A stretch of 64,000 nucleotides of DNA from Perkinsus chesapeaki (GCA_013115145.1 JAAPAO010000064.1:32346-96345); one strand, 5' to 3'. Counted from the stretch's first letter, positions 1-10,730 are shown. Notes: generated by a model not told the origin, from the sequence alone. Numbers and translations are program-made.

Positions 1-587
1 CTCGCCGATGCCGGGGAGTTCCGAGAAGCCATCTCTTCGTGGAGTAGGATAGTGAGGGCTGGCAAGGCCGGAGCCGACGTTCACAATTGGATTGCACAGG
101 TAGGCTGTCCCCATCTACTTTGCGTGCATGCCGCCGGTGATAGGCCTATATGGAGCTAGATGAGGATTGGCGTGCAGTTCACCATGCGGAGATTGCCTAT
201 ACTGGAGACCGAGGGTACGCCCTCACCTACGCCAGAGCTTTGTTTAATTATGGCGAGCTGGAGAAGTGCAAGGACATCATAGACGATAACGTGGATACTG
301 CGACACAGGAGGATAAGAAAGGTAGGTCGTGGGTTCGATTCCCGGTCGCGTCGTTTTTGATTCCAGATATGATTTCTCTGCTTGCGGACGTCGGCAGGCT
401 ATCGTCGCTTGTCGAGAAGGACATGGCCGAGCATCACCGTGGTGTGGTGGTAAACGGGCGCACCGTAACGATGCCCTTCTGGGAGACCGCGCAGAGAGTC
501 GACTACGACGAGGAGGGCCGGCCGCATGTCAAGGCGCCGGAAGAAGCCGGCAAAAGGACGTCAGACGACACTCACGATGTTGACTGA
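1..587 (+). CDS. TPR-like protein, 3' part of a multi-exon gene
   Basis: The window opens inside an exon (1-99, reading LADAGEFREAISSW) that splices in phase 0 across a 44-nt GT-AG intron (100-143) into an exon starting AYMELDEDW at 144. A second, 45-nt intron (322-366, GTAGGT to TTCCAG) is divisible by three, so the frame stays open if it is retained; removing it joins KK to DMISLLADVG. The stop is at 585-587. The helical pattern (EAISSW, RAVHHAEIAY, YALTYARALFNYGELEKCKDII) looks like tetratricopeptide repeats and vaguely recalls TTC33-type proteins, but the family is not certain. The C-terminus is charged and probably disordered. The N-terminus lies outside the window. Confidence 0.6.
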
Positions 588-656
588 TAACGTTTCTATC
601 ATTCGCCTGCTGCGATGTGTTGGTCAAAAATGAAGTTTTCCGAGGTTTGAGCAGGC

Positions 657-1601
657 ATGTACTCCCCAGCCAGCAGCTACTACGATGAGGGTGGTGGTAT
701 GCCTTGCGCGGACAACTACTTCGTCACCTACTTTGATCCCGTTCAGTGCATGAACGTCCCAATAGCCCCACAGGTAGGAGCAGCCTCCCCCTTCTCTTCC
801 TCCTCGGTCCAGTGTGTAGCCTCTTCTCAGGCTCTGGAGGAGCGTCGTATAGCGATATGGCTATCCTGGTTCATAGGGACATGGTCTGATAACTATGGCA
901 ACTTGGTGCATGTCGAGGTGAGATGTCCAACAGGGATTCTTGATTCGGTCTTCTTTCTTTGCTTATGGTTTCTGTCCTATTGATTCCTACCGACGCTTGT
1001 TCCAGGGCAACGTGTCAAAGTGCAAGCATCTCTACTACAGCGTGGTGAATGTTACAAAGAGGAAGGTGGTGGACAGTGGCATGATCTACTTCGACCTTTA
1101 CACCTATAAAATCCACCTTGACCACAAGTTCGAGCTGGACACTGATTTCTCTGACGATCTCACAGTACGATGGCGCCCTGTGAATCCAAGCTCTGCTACC
1201 TGCCCACTCTGGACGCACATTGAGAGGCTTGACAGATGCGCCAAGTGGCACGTGTTGAACGACATGGAAGTCAGCCGAGTGGGTGGAACCTCATCTGCAG
1301 ACCTCTCTCGCACCGCCCAGTTTCAGAACAGTAATGTGGAGCGTTATTTGATGAACAAGACTAAGGAGCTCAAGGAGGCCTTCCCGTCAGCCAGCAGCAG
1401 CTCTCCGTCTGCTGTTCTGGAGCATGCCGCTGCCAGCAGCGATGCCACAGCCCATAGCTCGCCTGAAGTATCTTCGGAAAATAATGTCAATGAAGTAGGG
1501 TCTTCGCTCCTGTAGCTTTGTGCCAAATTGGCCGTTTTCAGTCGGCGTCTGCGAGGCCAACGGTAGCGCCGGCAGAGGCTGAGCCGCCAGCTACCGAGTA
1601 A
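657..1601 (+). CDS. Hypothetical protein, four exons, about 250 aa
   Basis: I reconstruct exons 657-773, 831-917, 1006-1494 and 1542-1601, all joined in phase 0 by GT-AG introns of 57, 88 and 47 nt. The last splice replaces a read-through ending at 1515 with a Pro/Ala-rich tail (SASARPTVAPAEAEPPATE) and a stop at 1599-1601; the intron there runs GTAGGG to TTTCAG. The protein starts MYSPASSYYDEGGG and has a central, folded-looking region with WLSWFIGTWSDNYGN, DSGMIYFDLYTYKIHLDHKF and CPLWTHIERLDRCAKWHV. The C-terminal 80 residues are Ser/Ala-rich and probably disordered. I recognise no family. No signal peptide or membrane segment is evident. Confidence 0.6.
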
Positions 1602-1613
1602 GACGTGGATTCG

Positions 1614-3499
1614 ATGGACTTAGAAATGATCGTGCCAGGTTAACTAAAGTACCACCAGTCAGCAGTGCCGTGGCCGATTGGAGGAATGCGCCCAGCACGA
1701 AGCCCGAGAAGCCGGTGAATCAAAAAAAGCACTCAAACGAGCGGCGTCCTCGGAAATGGGACCGACATCGAGACGCTAGCAGCCGAGATCGGTGGCAGTG
1801 GTGGGACTACTATCAGGGCTAGCAAATCCCTTCGTATTCTGATCGATTTGTCAAACATCGGTTTGGTTTCTACCTGCCCTCCCTGTTTCGTTGTCACACT
1901 GCTGGAGTTGACGGGGCGCTTCAGCATCTTGCGCGTCGGTGCATGAAAGCTGATGGTTGTGTTTCTTCTGGCGCAAAAATTCCGCAGCTGGTGGGAGGAG
2001 GAATCAGAGTCCTCATCGAGTTCAGAGAGCAGCAGCAGCGATGAGGAAGGGGGAGCCGATGAGCTTCCAACCATTCCTGTTCACGGTGCGATGCTTCTGC
2101 ATCGCTCCGCAACAACTTGTCAGCTTCGCATCCCCAGCGCCCCGCGGGCCTTCCAGCGGCGCTCGCCGTGTCGCCAAGGCGGCCTTCGTTCGAAGACTGG
2201 GAAGTTGGACCTATACTGTCGTTCAGTGATGAAGAGGAGGAGGACGAGAAAAATGACATGACTCCGCGCGCAAGTCTATTCCCTGTGTGGGCATGTAGAG
2301 AGCAATCAACAGGTCGCCGAAGAGCCCCCAGCTGCCGTGTGGCTCGCTCGTCGAGAGTATGCTAGTTCCCTCGGCTTCGAGGCGTCTGCAGCAATCGAGG
2401 GTAGCTGTGGTGGTGATGTGACAATTGGCCACATTGACGCCACAGGCTCTGCCGACCTGCCAGCACCTCTGGCGCGCTTAATTGACACTTGCCTCTCGAA
2501 TCCACCCCTGCCGCCTGGCTGGGAGGAGTCCCGATATGAAGATGGAGTTGATGGAGATGGAGTCGTCTACTACTTCGATCCTATCGCCAGTAGCTCTATG
2601 TTATCGCTCCTCAGTGAGATGGCAGGCTCTTCAGACCAGAGCACATGGGCTCATCCAATCGACGCCGCGGCCAAGCTGGCAATGAAGTGGGTGCGACAAG
2701 CCGAGGCTAAACGCGAGGCTGATGCGGCAGAGGAGCTCACGGGAGTCCTACTGGAAAATATCAATCGGTCACGACTGCAAGGCCCTCTCTTTGACGTGAC
2801 TTCAGTGCGTTCAGGTTCGCTGAGGAGGTCGCATCGACACCGGTGGAGTGGTCAGGGCCCTATTCTCTACCGGACGGTGGCCTCGGCTACCTCCACGCCA
2901 ATAGTGGGAGAGTAGTCGCATCTTCCCCAGTGCAACTGGGAGGCCTTCGAGCAGGTCACCAAGCACCATCCGGTCTCCCTAGCTGTCTACAAGGCGCAGA
3001 TGGCCTCTTGGCTCTTCTGTCAGGCCTCCTCCTTCCCCGCCTCCCCATTGCCCCTCTCAGGCGTGTACTTCGGAATTCCTGCACCTCCTCGAGAATTGAT
3101 GGGTGAAGTGTATCAAAAGATTTTTCAAACTTTAAAACCAGCGGAGTCCTTAGAGCTTCAGCCTGGCCAGGTCCTTCTCATTAGCCCTCAACCCATATGA
3201 GATGCCATCTTCAGGACACCAAGGCCACCCAGGAAGCCTCCTCTGATATCGACGCCAACAGTACGGCTGTTTCGAGCGGCCCTTCGTGAGGAATTCGTGG
3301 CACCCGTTTGGCATCGCTCCCTGCCTTCAGGCCCACCATCTCTGTGCCCGCGTGTCCCCCTTCTGAGCAGCTGCCTCCAAAGGAAGGGAGAACAGACGCT
3401 CTCGAGTATCATCAGTGTCGCTCATCGAGCACTCCTCCTTGCAGGTTCACGTTCGCTGCAGAAGCTTCGGAGGAGGCTCAACCCGTCCACGACGCTTAA
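1614..3499 (+). CDS. WW-domain protein, multi-exon
   Basis: The clear core is a WW domain: NPPLPPGWEESRYED, then VVYYFDPIA, a 45-nt intron (2591-2635, GTAGCTC to TCTTCAG), then NQSTWAHPID. The spliced product restores the YYFDP-x-N-x-x-STW-x-HP pattern and both signature tryptophans. A charged helix follows (KLAMKWVRQAEAKREADAAEELTG). Coding also continues near 2955-3110 (WEAFEQVTKHHPVSLAVYK) and 3308-3499, where a roughly 30-nt intron leads to the tail FTFAAEASEEAQPVHDA with the stop at 3497-3499. The 5' part (1614-2330) contains basic and Ser/Glu-rich open stretches in changing frames; the start and several exon edges are not resolved. WW domains bind proline-rich partners. Domain confidence is high, gene-model confidence low. 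Confidence 0.55.
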
Positions 3500-3600
3500 C
3501 TATACATGGTCCAGCATGAACACCTCCTTTCTGTCAGCTCCTAACGTGTCGTGTTGTAACCCTCATCCAGATTCAGAAGCTTCGTATAATTCGCTTTTTA

Positions 3601-5374
3601 TGGAGTATCGTGTGGCAATCGACTTGGGCAGCGGCCTGACCAAAATCGGCTTTGCCGGCAATCCCGTCCCCGATTGTGTGATACCCAGCTTGGTCGCTAC
3701 GCCCAATGGTGACTCAAGCCCAACAGGAGAGTAGCGTCGGTCTCATAGGAGCTTGCCTCATAGTCCGCTTCCTTATTCAGTTACTATATAGGGAAATTCG
3801 CGATGAAGTACAGTCTTCAAGACTTTACAATCATTCGACCTTTGCTGTGGTCAGGTTGCGCCTTTTTGACGCCGGTTACTCTGTGCGGTCCCTGATACGG
3901 GACGGCCGGGTGGAGGACCTTAGTGACCTCGTCCTGTTCGTGGATTCCTGTTGCCGAGACTACCTCAAAGTGGACCCGATGGACTGTCATTTCTTTTTTG
4001 TTAAGTCCCCCTGTTTACCCTTGGTTATCAGCTCTATTCTCAGGCCCTTCCAGCGATGAGCTCCCCCACCGACCGATCCCAAGTAGGCTACCACCGATCG
4101 CGACCTCTCATAGATCTCCCCATCAGTTCATGCGGTCGCTGATGACATCACTATCGCCTCTTTCCATCACCATAGTTGATCAGTCAGTTGCTGCATTGTT
4201 CGCTTCAGCTGGTCCTGATTGCAGTCCAGGAAGGCTGACGGGTATCAAATCTTGTTGTGCGTGTCGCTAATACGCGTCCTCGTCGAGGTACCATAGTCGA
4301 CATCGGTGAAAATCTTACCAAAATAATGTGCCTCGTGAGATTCGAACGCGTGACATCGTCGGCATTCCCCAGTCCAGGTCGACGGATATCTGGTTTGTAG
4401 CTCGGTCAAGGAGGAGGCCATTGGTGGCGCACAAATCTCTGAGATGATCAAGCGCCATTTAGAAGCCCGTCAAGAGTACACATGCTTCTCGATAAGATCG
4501 GCCAATCACTCTCATCAGATTCAAGCCTTTGAGTGCACTGCGGCGCCGTGATCGAGAGAAAGCCATCACGTCTGCTGTACAGAAGATCAAACACGGCAGT
4601 TGCTATCTTGCCGCCAACCCCGTGGACGAGGCCCTGAGATTAGATGAAGGTGCCCCTTCATAATACGGCGTCCCAGGGTGTTCTAATCTGAAACTTTCAG
4701 ATGCAAAGCTAGCTAGGAAGAAGCAGAGGAGCGAGGCCTACGGCTGGGAGTACTCCGTATGCTATGAGAGATTCATTGCCCCCGAGATACTATTCGAGCC
4801 GGTAACATGAGCCGTACCGTCACTGCTTGCCTACAGTCTTGCAGTCAATCGCTTGTGGGGTGGAGAGAGATGCCACTCCACTGCCAGTACTGGTCGATGA
4901 CGCTATTCAAGCTGCCCCTATCGATTACAGGGCTAAGCTATACTCGGTAAGCTGGTATATCTTGTCGGTATATCTTCGAGCTCTCTCAGAACATCGTGCT
5001 ATCGGGGGGTTCGACTATGTTCACAAATTTTGATCGAAGACTCAAGCTGGAACTCAAGGCAGGCGCCACCGTGGAAATGGTATATTGCCCGTTGCAATGG
5101 TGCAGTTACTGACGGCAGCCCGCCACAAAGCTAACCGTCCGAGCAACATAGGTATCAAATCAACAGGGCAGAATGCAGTGTGGCTGGGAACGAGTCAGAT
5201 CGCCCAACAGGTGAAGGGAACAACAACCAGCACAGTCGGCGGCTCAAAGGTCTTTACTGTCAGGCCGACTTTGATAAACCAGCCATGATGCGAATTAAAT
5301 TCGAGGAGTTTGTTAAATTTGGTGTCCGATATGAACAGACACTTTCCAGCATGCAGGAGAATATGGGCTTATAA
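3601..5374 (+). CDS. Divergent actin-related protein, Arp3-like
   Basis: The segments read in actin-fold order. The N-terminal phosphate loop is MEYRVAIDLGSGLTKIGFAG. Then come SLIRDGRVEDLSDL followed by YLKVDPMDCHFFF, an ITIVDQSVAALFASAG segment, GTIVDIGENLTKI, VDGYLVCSSVKEEAIGGAQI, ERFIAPEILFEP, PLPVLVDDAIQAAPIDYRAK, NIVLSGGSTMFTNFDRRLKL, and a NAVWLGTSQIA-like close. The GFAGN-P-P-x-x-VIPS-x-VA start, the VDDAIQAAPID helix and the GGSTMF-x-x-F-x-RRL motif resemble Arp3 more than actin or Arp2. At least eight short introns are needed (for example 4001-4044 and 4331-4380). The tail differs from animal Arp3. Arp3 nucleates branched actin as part of the Arp2/3 complex. Whether this one does so is open: several loops are shortened or unclear in my splicing. 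Confidence 0.65.
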
Positions 5375-5928
5375 TATGTTTCTGCCACATCATCATTCAG
5401 CAACATAAAGCTTGCGTTCGCGAGTACAAGACTTGATAACGTGATTCAAAGTGATGTCAACCTTACATTATTAACGATAGACCTTTTCTTTATTCACCGT
5501 GCTAGTTTGTTTACCAGTGAGGCGGTCAAAGTGTAAAGCTGTAATACTCGCCGTCATTGCTTAGTCCACTCGGTCCCCGAGGCATGTCTCCAGGAACGCG
5601 AGGGTAGCCGAGAGGCAGACTTGTCATGTTGACAAGTCAACAGAAGCTGTCGAACAGTCCTTCTTCAACTTCATTATCAACGCAAGCATTTTATCGGATT
5701 TAGGCGAGACTATAATGATGCGATTGAAATGCCGTTATTAAAATACCTTATCTCCGAGAGGCTCTCTCAGAGATAAGATATCGTCGAGCGTACGAAATAC
5801 GGACCTATACCTCAAAAAAGGTTTTTGTTTAACACGATAGGGACTTTCTCAAAGCGCTTTTCATCTTTGAAGGATGGTTATAAATAATCGTCTCTATAAA
5901 CCATAACCATGACACATTTTCTCCAAGT
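5375..5928. other. Spacer between converging genes
   Basis: I see no coding exon here. The stretch is AT-richer than the flanking genes and contains short direct and inverted repeats such as CTCCGAGAGGCTCTCTCAGAG near 5752-5773. It lies between the 3' ends of the Arp3-like gene and the minus-strand aspartic-protease-like gene. Confidence 0.5.
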
Positions 5929-7056
5929 CTAGGCCTTCAACCGGGCAATACCCAGCCTCATCTCATTAGGCTGGAACTCTATATAGTTCCCGATAAGTAT
6001 ACTGTCTGGTAGCTCCCACTCACTCCCACGGACCACTGTAATCATAACAGTGCAATCTGTATACCTTTTGAATTTCCTTACGTAATTCTGGTGCGTCAGC
6101 AACAAAGGGGCGGGCTCCCCCTCTGATCCGAGGTAGAGTGTCAGTGCTGGCAAATATATTCTCAAATCACAGTGCACCATGTAAATCTCCTCCTCGTCAT
6201 CCCACCTGATATCCACAGACTTCCCAGCGATCTTGGAGGCGGCAGCTGCCAAGTCCTTTGCCAGGCCAGAGAAATAGACTTGTGGGATGCCGATAAAGTG
6301 CCTGCCAGTACGAATGACAGCCGCGTGGTTAATCCCGAGGATCGTTGGTCCTTCTTGGATGTTAATATTCTTCAACGTTATGGCATAGTCATTCGAACGG
6401 AGCAGAGGGACATATCGAAGCGGAATCGTATACTGTGTCGGGTCCACATCACCAAGGATAATTCGACCATTGAAAAATTCGGTATGAGCTGTAGGCCTCA
6501 AGTAAAGCGTGAAAGTCGCCGAACTGAGCTTCCTCTTCTGCCTTAGCTGGTTCATAACAGAGAAGTTTCCCTTGTCTAAATCGGGCTTGAGGCCGAGACA
6601 GTTGACGGGTAGGGACTCGTCCGGAGGCGGATCTTGTCCACCGATAAGCTCGAAAGACAGACCTCTAATATCAAAGGCACGAACGCGATATCCATAGACC
6701 TTCATTTCTACTCTACCAGCGATGAGAATCTCCTTTGTACCATGACTGCAAGGCTCGGGACAGGAAAAGCAACCGAGTTTGAATATACCACATGCGCCTT
6801 TCTCGGTCACGTTTTCATACCACTCTTTCCAGACTAGCAGAGCGGACTCTCGCTCTGTGCGAACAATAGACTTTATTAAGTGGCCGTTGATAGGAAACCC
6901 GGTATACAGGACATAGGTGTTGTACGAATCGAGGTTACCCTCCTTGAAGGTGAGACTGAGATTAACCGTCCAGCATTCTGTAGGGGTGATCGTTAATACG
7001 CAGCCGAACCACAGTAAAAGGAGGTTCATGTTCTCGAACTGGGAAAGCGTCAACAA
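5929..7056 (-). CDS. Secreted pepsin-fold aspartic protease homologue, catalytically inactive
   Basis: A single 375-aa exon. A hydrophobic leader follows Met10 (NLLLLWFGCVLTITPTECW), so that Met is the likelier start and the product probably enters the secretory pathway. Pepsin-family landmarks are present: FFNGRIILGDVDPTQY (the GG-x-x-x-x-GG-x-DP-x-x-Y strand), NHAAVIRTGRHFIGIPQ at the second active-site loop, and the C-terminal PDSILIGNYIEFQPNEMRLGIA matching the DVFLRxYYxxFD-x-x-x-x-x-GFA end. The first active-site DTGS is replaced by an RTERES-type loop (IVRTERESALLVW) and the second DTG by RTG, so both catalytic aspartates are arginine. It should not cleave peptides by the family mechanism. 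A role as a binding or decoy protein is inference. Cysteines occur in clusters (FKLGCFSCPEPC), consistent with a lumenal protein. Confidence 0.75.
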   Translation of the reverse strand: MLTLSQFENMNLLLLWFGCVLTITPTECWTVNLSLTFKEGNLDSYNTYVLYTGFPINGHLIKSIVRTERESALLVWKEWYENVTEKGACGIFKLGCFSCPEPCSHGTKEILIAGRVEMKVYGYRVRAFDIRGLSFELIGGQDPPPDESLPVNCLGLKPDLDKGNFSVMNQLRQKRKLSSATFTLYLRPTAHTEFFNGRIILGDVDPTQYTIPLRYVPLLRSNDYAITLKNINIQEGPTILGINHAAVIRTGRHFIGIPQVYFSGLAKDLAAAASKIAGKSVDIRWDDEEEIYMVHCDLRIYLPALTLYLGSEGEPAPLLLTHQNYVRKFKRYTDCTVMITVVRGSEWELPDSILIGNYIEFQPNEMRLGIARLKA

Positions 7057-7092
7057 TTCGTTCCCGTAAAACCCAAAGCTTCATGGGTCATG
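7039..7092. repeat. About 55-bp block shared with 9824-9880
   Basis: CTGGGAAAGCGTC-A/G-GCAATTCGTTCC and the following GTAAAACCCAAAGCTTC and GGGTCATGG occur at both places, in the same orientation, with a few mismatches. The first copy overlaps the 5' end of the aspartic-protease-like gene. The second has no such gene body next to it. Confidence 0.7.
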
Positions 7093-8685
7093 GTGTTTGT
7101 CTACTCGACGCTTATACGCGAGTGGGGGAAAACTTGAAGATATAACTCAAAAGAGAATCCTTCTCAGAGAGTCAAGTACTAGTAATGTCATCACTCCACC
7201 ACTGCACTATCGCACCAATGCATGGCAACAAACAACTGAGAATCTACAGATAATCTTTTGTGCGGAGGGCGCCCTTCCGCGCCGCCGTAGAGTATTGATG
7301 GCGCGCATTGTACGCCACCACCATGCTGAGCACAATGCCTATCCAAGATGGACCTGCTAAGCTAGAAATGCTAAAAGAGCGACTGATTTTTTTGATTGTT
7401 GTATAGGATAAAAACCTGTTAGGGACGTAATTGATACCAGTAAGCAAGACTCTCACAGCCGTACAACTAGTGGGCTCGAACGAAGGGATTACTCATACTG
7501 CGGATCCAACGCACTTGCTACTCAGTTGCTAACACATCACCGGGAACGTTTCTCGATAAACTAGCATAGTAGACGAGATTGAAGCCACCGTCCCATTTGG
7601 AACACGACCAGATGATTCTCTCACAATGTCAAACGTGATACTCAGTCAACGATAGATATGGCGGTTTGCATAAGCTATGGGAACTGAGTAAGTTCGCTTT
7701 ACGAGGTTTAGAGCCAATTGCTATATATTTCAGTCTGTAACTGCGAAGAGGTGAACCGAAAATCATTAGGGATATCCCTCATCATTCAGGTATAATTGTC
7801 AGTTTCAACTATTATGATACCGGCATCGCTAGAAGGTTCATAATCTTACTGCTGTGGTAAGCTATTTATTTAGTCTGTCAGTCTGAGCCCAGACTGACTA
7901 TGACACGCTCACAAGAACTCCATCACTTTTCCATCGAACTGACTGTTACAAATGCTCAGCTCAACGAACGACGAAAACTGCGTTGTTTTTGACAGCCTGG
8001 TGTTACCACAAGACTATCAAGGAGGTTCAATGTACTGGGGCGGTTTTCTCGATTCTTGCGGATCGAACGAAAATATGTATGATATAGGTATATGAAGAAT
8101 TGAAGTAGTTCCTCAAGTCATCATGACATTGTCGTATCTTATATGTTATAGATAACTGCTTCGTCATCTGAGACTATATGGCTAGTTTATATTGTAGCTA
8201 AAAGCCGTCAGACATCTACTTCCACGCGAAATCGTAGTGTAATTCCTAGAAGCTGCTAGATGAACGTTGGCGTTGGCTGAACCAACTTGGTTCCTAGCGT
8301 TGCCATGTTACACACAAATTATAGTCTACAGTTTGTAGGCGACAACAGCCACAGGAATGAGTGAATAGTTTTATTATTGCTCTTATGCTCGGTAGCACCT
8401 CATGACGGTAGAACTACTGTATAAAACCTGAACTTGACCGAGTATCTCCTGTACTTGGGCGAGCTGGAATACAGATGAGGCTTCATGCCATAAAGTTGAT
8501 GGCAAGCGACTGGTGCAGTTGGATCTCAACTACTAGCAACTGGTTTGTCGCTCCACCGGATTCAAGTTTTCATTCCGTTAATCCGATTGCAATTCGCACT
8601 GTCGTGGAATCGTATATTCCGTGCCACTCATATATTTTAAGTGCAAGTCTACTGTAGCCTGGCTACAGAAGTTCTGTAACAGAAC
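7093..8685. other. Gene-poor spacer, 1.6 kb
   Basis: Only short, unconvincing open frames occur on either strand, with many stops and AT-rich runs. I recognise no RNA gene or mobile element. A tRNA T-arm-like string lies on the minus strand near 7465-7480 (GTTCGAGCCC) without the rest of a tRNA. Confidence 0.5.
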
Positions 8686-9233
8686 ATGGGATATAATGAG
8701 GTCATCAGACGACCCCATGTTTTAGGTTCGTCTACAGTACAGTTCTCGTCAGAGAACATGTTCAAGCAAGTGTACGCCGAGGCCGGAGGAGTTCATCGTG
8801 TGTTTGGCGCGCGCCCGGTTTGTGTCTTCAGGAGCGTGCTTCAGGTTGTTCATTATCTCGGAGAAAACTCAGACGCCGTTCGTTTGACTTCGTTGATGGG
8901 TGCCGAAATCGCGTCGGTTAGGGTTAGCGTGAGCGATTTCGTTGGCATTTATCGTATATTTTTTGATGTTAGGTCGGGAGACACCGTAGGTATTTGAATT
9001 GTTGGCTTCGGGATATTTATCTGCCATTTCATGTTCCCCACGGTGTGACAGACAAACGGCAGCTCGCTTTGCTGGATCGGCGACTTGCTGACGGCAAGCG
9101 ATTTATGTTTGCCACATTGTACGTCCATGTTCGGCTGCGTGCAATGTTTGGTTTTCACAACATGCCGCTTGTCTGTCCTCATCCAATACTCCCGTCCGAC
9201 TACATACGTGATTGCCTTTTGGTGACAATGTAG
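8686..9233 (+). CDS. Hypothetical open frames, possibly one split gene
   Basis: A 103-codon frame (8686-8997, MGYNEVIRRPHVLGSS...) overlaps a second open stretch to 9233 in a different frame (LPFHVPHGVTDKRQLALLDR, then FMFATLYVHVRLRAMFGFHN). Composition is more even than in the surrounding spacer, which suggests present or past coding. They could be one gene broken by a frameshift, or unrelated chance frames. No family is recognised and no splice site joins them obviously. Confidence 0.25.
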
Positions 9234-9823
9234 CCGTTGCTTCCTAACCTTAATGCTCTTCGCCTCTTCAGAGGCTTTACCGAGAAGGAAGCGCGTCTTG
9301 AGTTCGAGATAATTGTCAAATCTAGTTGCCTTGTCACTACTGCACTAACGAATCAGAGCTAGGACGGAGGTTGCAAGTCCAATTCCGCAACTTGTGATTT
9401 TCAAGTTTTGGTACCTCTGAAAGAGTTACCATACCAAGGTTGCTTCGATGACGCCATCATCTCCGATTTTTTATTAATAATGAATCATTCTGAACTTAGA
9501 TTGAGTCGGATGTGGATGAGCTGTGGCGGAAAAAGTGTGAAACACACAACGTGTCACGAGGTCCTCTTTTGCATCCATTTCCCCTTGTTACGTTAACCTC
9601 ATGTTGGAGCGACAAGTATCGGCATCTTTACTGAAGCAGGTCTCCATCTCTCTCCATGAAGGGTTCTGTTACAGACCACTCGTAGTTCCTCATTCTAGGG
9701 AACATGTGGATGCGTGGAATGTTTCCACTGGGAACTGCACGCATGCGATTAGCGCCATGATCAGTGATCACTTTTCGCGTCAAGAATTTTCAGATCAATC
9801 AAGATAGGGTATCCCAGACAGAG

Positions 9824-9880
9824 CTGGGAAAGCGTCAGCAATTCGTTCCAGTAAAACCCAAAGCTTCGGGTCATGGCATG
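9824..9880. repeat. Second copy of the block at 7039-7092
   Basis: This matches the 5' edge of the aspartic-protease-like gene, including a GNELLTLSQ-like reading on the minus strand. No protease body follows, so it is either a conserved regulatory element or the remnant of a lost duplicate. Confidence 0.65.
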
Positions 9881-10059
9881 ACCGTCATGCAGCCTATTCT
9901 CTGGGAAGTGACAAGTGCCCCCCGGGACGTCAGACATGACACTATGTCTGCATCCTGCATCTTGCATAAGACTGACAAGCTTTCTATCAGCTGCGCATCA
10001 GACTTATACGTGATCTCATTGTTATCGTTGCTAGCTTATCGCTCTCAAAGACCGAATCA

Positions 10060-10410
10060 GTGAGACGTGTTCGAGAGATTACCCAGCTTACGCTTTTCGT
10101 CTGTATCAATTGTTATCTGGGCTGTGTTTCTTGCGCTGTGACTCCTTTAACACAAAACAATGCAACAGCTGAAGCATCGAGTGAAACACGAATGAAGCTA
10201 ATGGTTTCTCCGCGACTCAGTAGCGGCGGCCTTCTCGCTGCACTGCCTGTAGGATTCTACCAGATCTACAACACAACTTCAACAACCAAACAATTTTCAC
10301 ACAGGCGGCCTACCTTTACAATCCAACTTGTTCTCATGGTCCTCGTAGCATCGATAAACCGCTTGCCTCGCGTAGTCGCACACGTCACTTCGCCGGTGAG
10401 CACTGTGTAG
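10060..10410 (+). CDS. Hypothetical small protein with a leader-like N-terminus
   Basis: An open frame of about 116 codons begins upstream of a hydrophobic stretch (ITQLTLFVCINCYLGCVSCAV) that could be a signal peptide, and contains a second hydrophobic run (TIQLVLMVLVASINRL). The first codon is GTG rather than ATG, so the true start, if this is a gene, is not clear. No family is recognised. It could equally be a chance frame. Confidence 0.22.
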   Translation: MRRVREITQLTLFVCINCYLGCVSCAVTPLTQNNATAEASSETRMKLMVSPRLSSGGLLAALPVGFYQIYNTTSTTKQFSHRRPTFTIQLVLMVLVASINRLPRVVAHVTSPVSTV

Positions 10411-10447
10411 ATGACAACTATACGACACCGCAAAACAGGCAGTCTTC

Positions 10448-10678
10448 CTACGGTGGGTATTTCTCCTTCAAATCAGCTGTCTTTTCATGCATAGACTTTG
10501 TCATTGTCTCAGCCATTTGCCTGAGTTTCTCTGCTTCGTTCACATATGCTCTGGTCTCAGCAGCTTTGTCGGGCCTGAAAATACCATACCCACCAGCCGC
10601 CCAACCTTCCGGCCTACGTGTTTTTCGCATGCTCTGCATCCTCGCCACCTTCAAAGTCAATAACGGCGGTCGAGACAT
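10448..10678 (-). CDS. Small basic protein, 76 aa
   Basis: A single exon encoding MSRPPLLTLKVARMQSMRK..., then GWAAGGYGIFRPDKAAETRAYVNEAEK and an amphipathic charged helix ending DLKEKYPP. The basic, Arg-rich N-terminus would fit a mitochondrial presequence or a small mitochondrial subunit, but no family is recognised. It lies 52 bp downstream of the next minus-strand small gene, in a run of co-oriented compact genes. Confidence 0.5.
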   Translation of the reverse strand: MSRPPLLTLKVARMQSMRKTRRPEGWAAGGYGIFRPDKAAETRAYVNEAEKLRQMAETMTKSMHEKTADLKEKYPP

Positions 10679-10730
10679 GCATACTATTTCTAAGTTGGAT
10701 TATAGAGTATATATCAGATATTATCAAGTG

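Noticed and set aside
322-366. A complete tRNA gene around the GGGTTCGATTCCC string
   Set aside because: Only the T arm is tRNA-like; no acceptor, D arm or anticodon stem is found upstream at the right distance.
1733-2259. Minus-strand Ser-rich proteins opposite the WW gene
   Set aside because: They are the complement of poly-Ser/Glu tracts of the plus-strand gene and lack splice-compatible neighbours.
8909-8935. Telomere-like repeat (GGTTAGGGTTAG)
   Set aside because: Only about two units occur within an open frame; there is no array.
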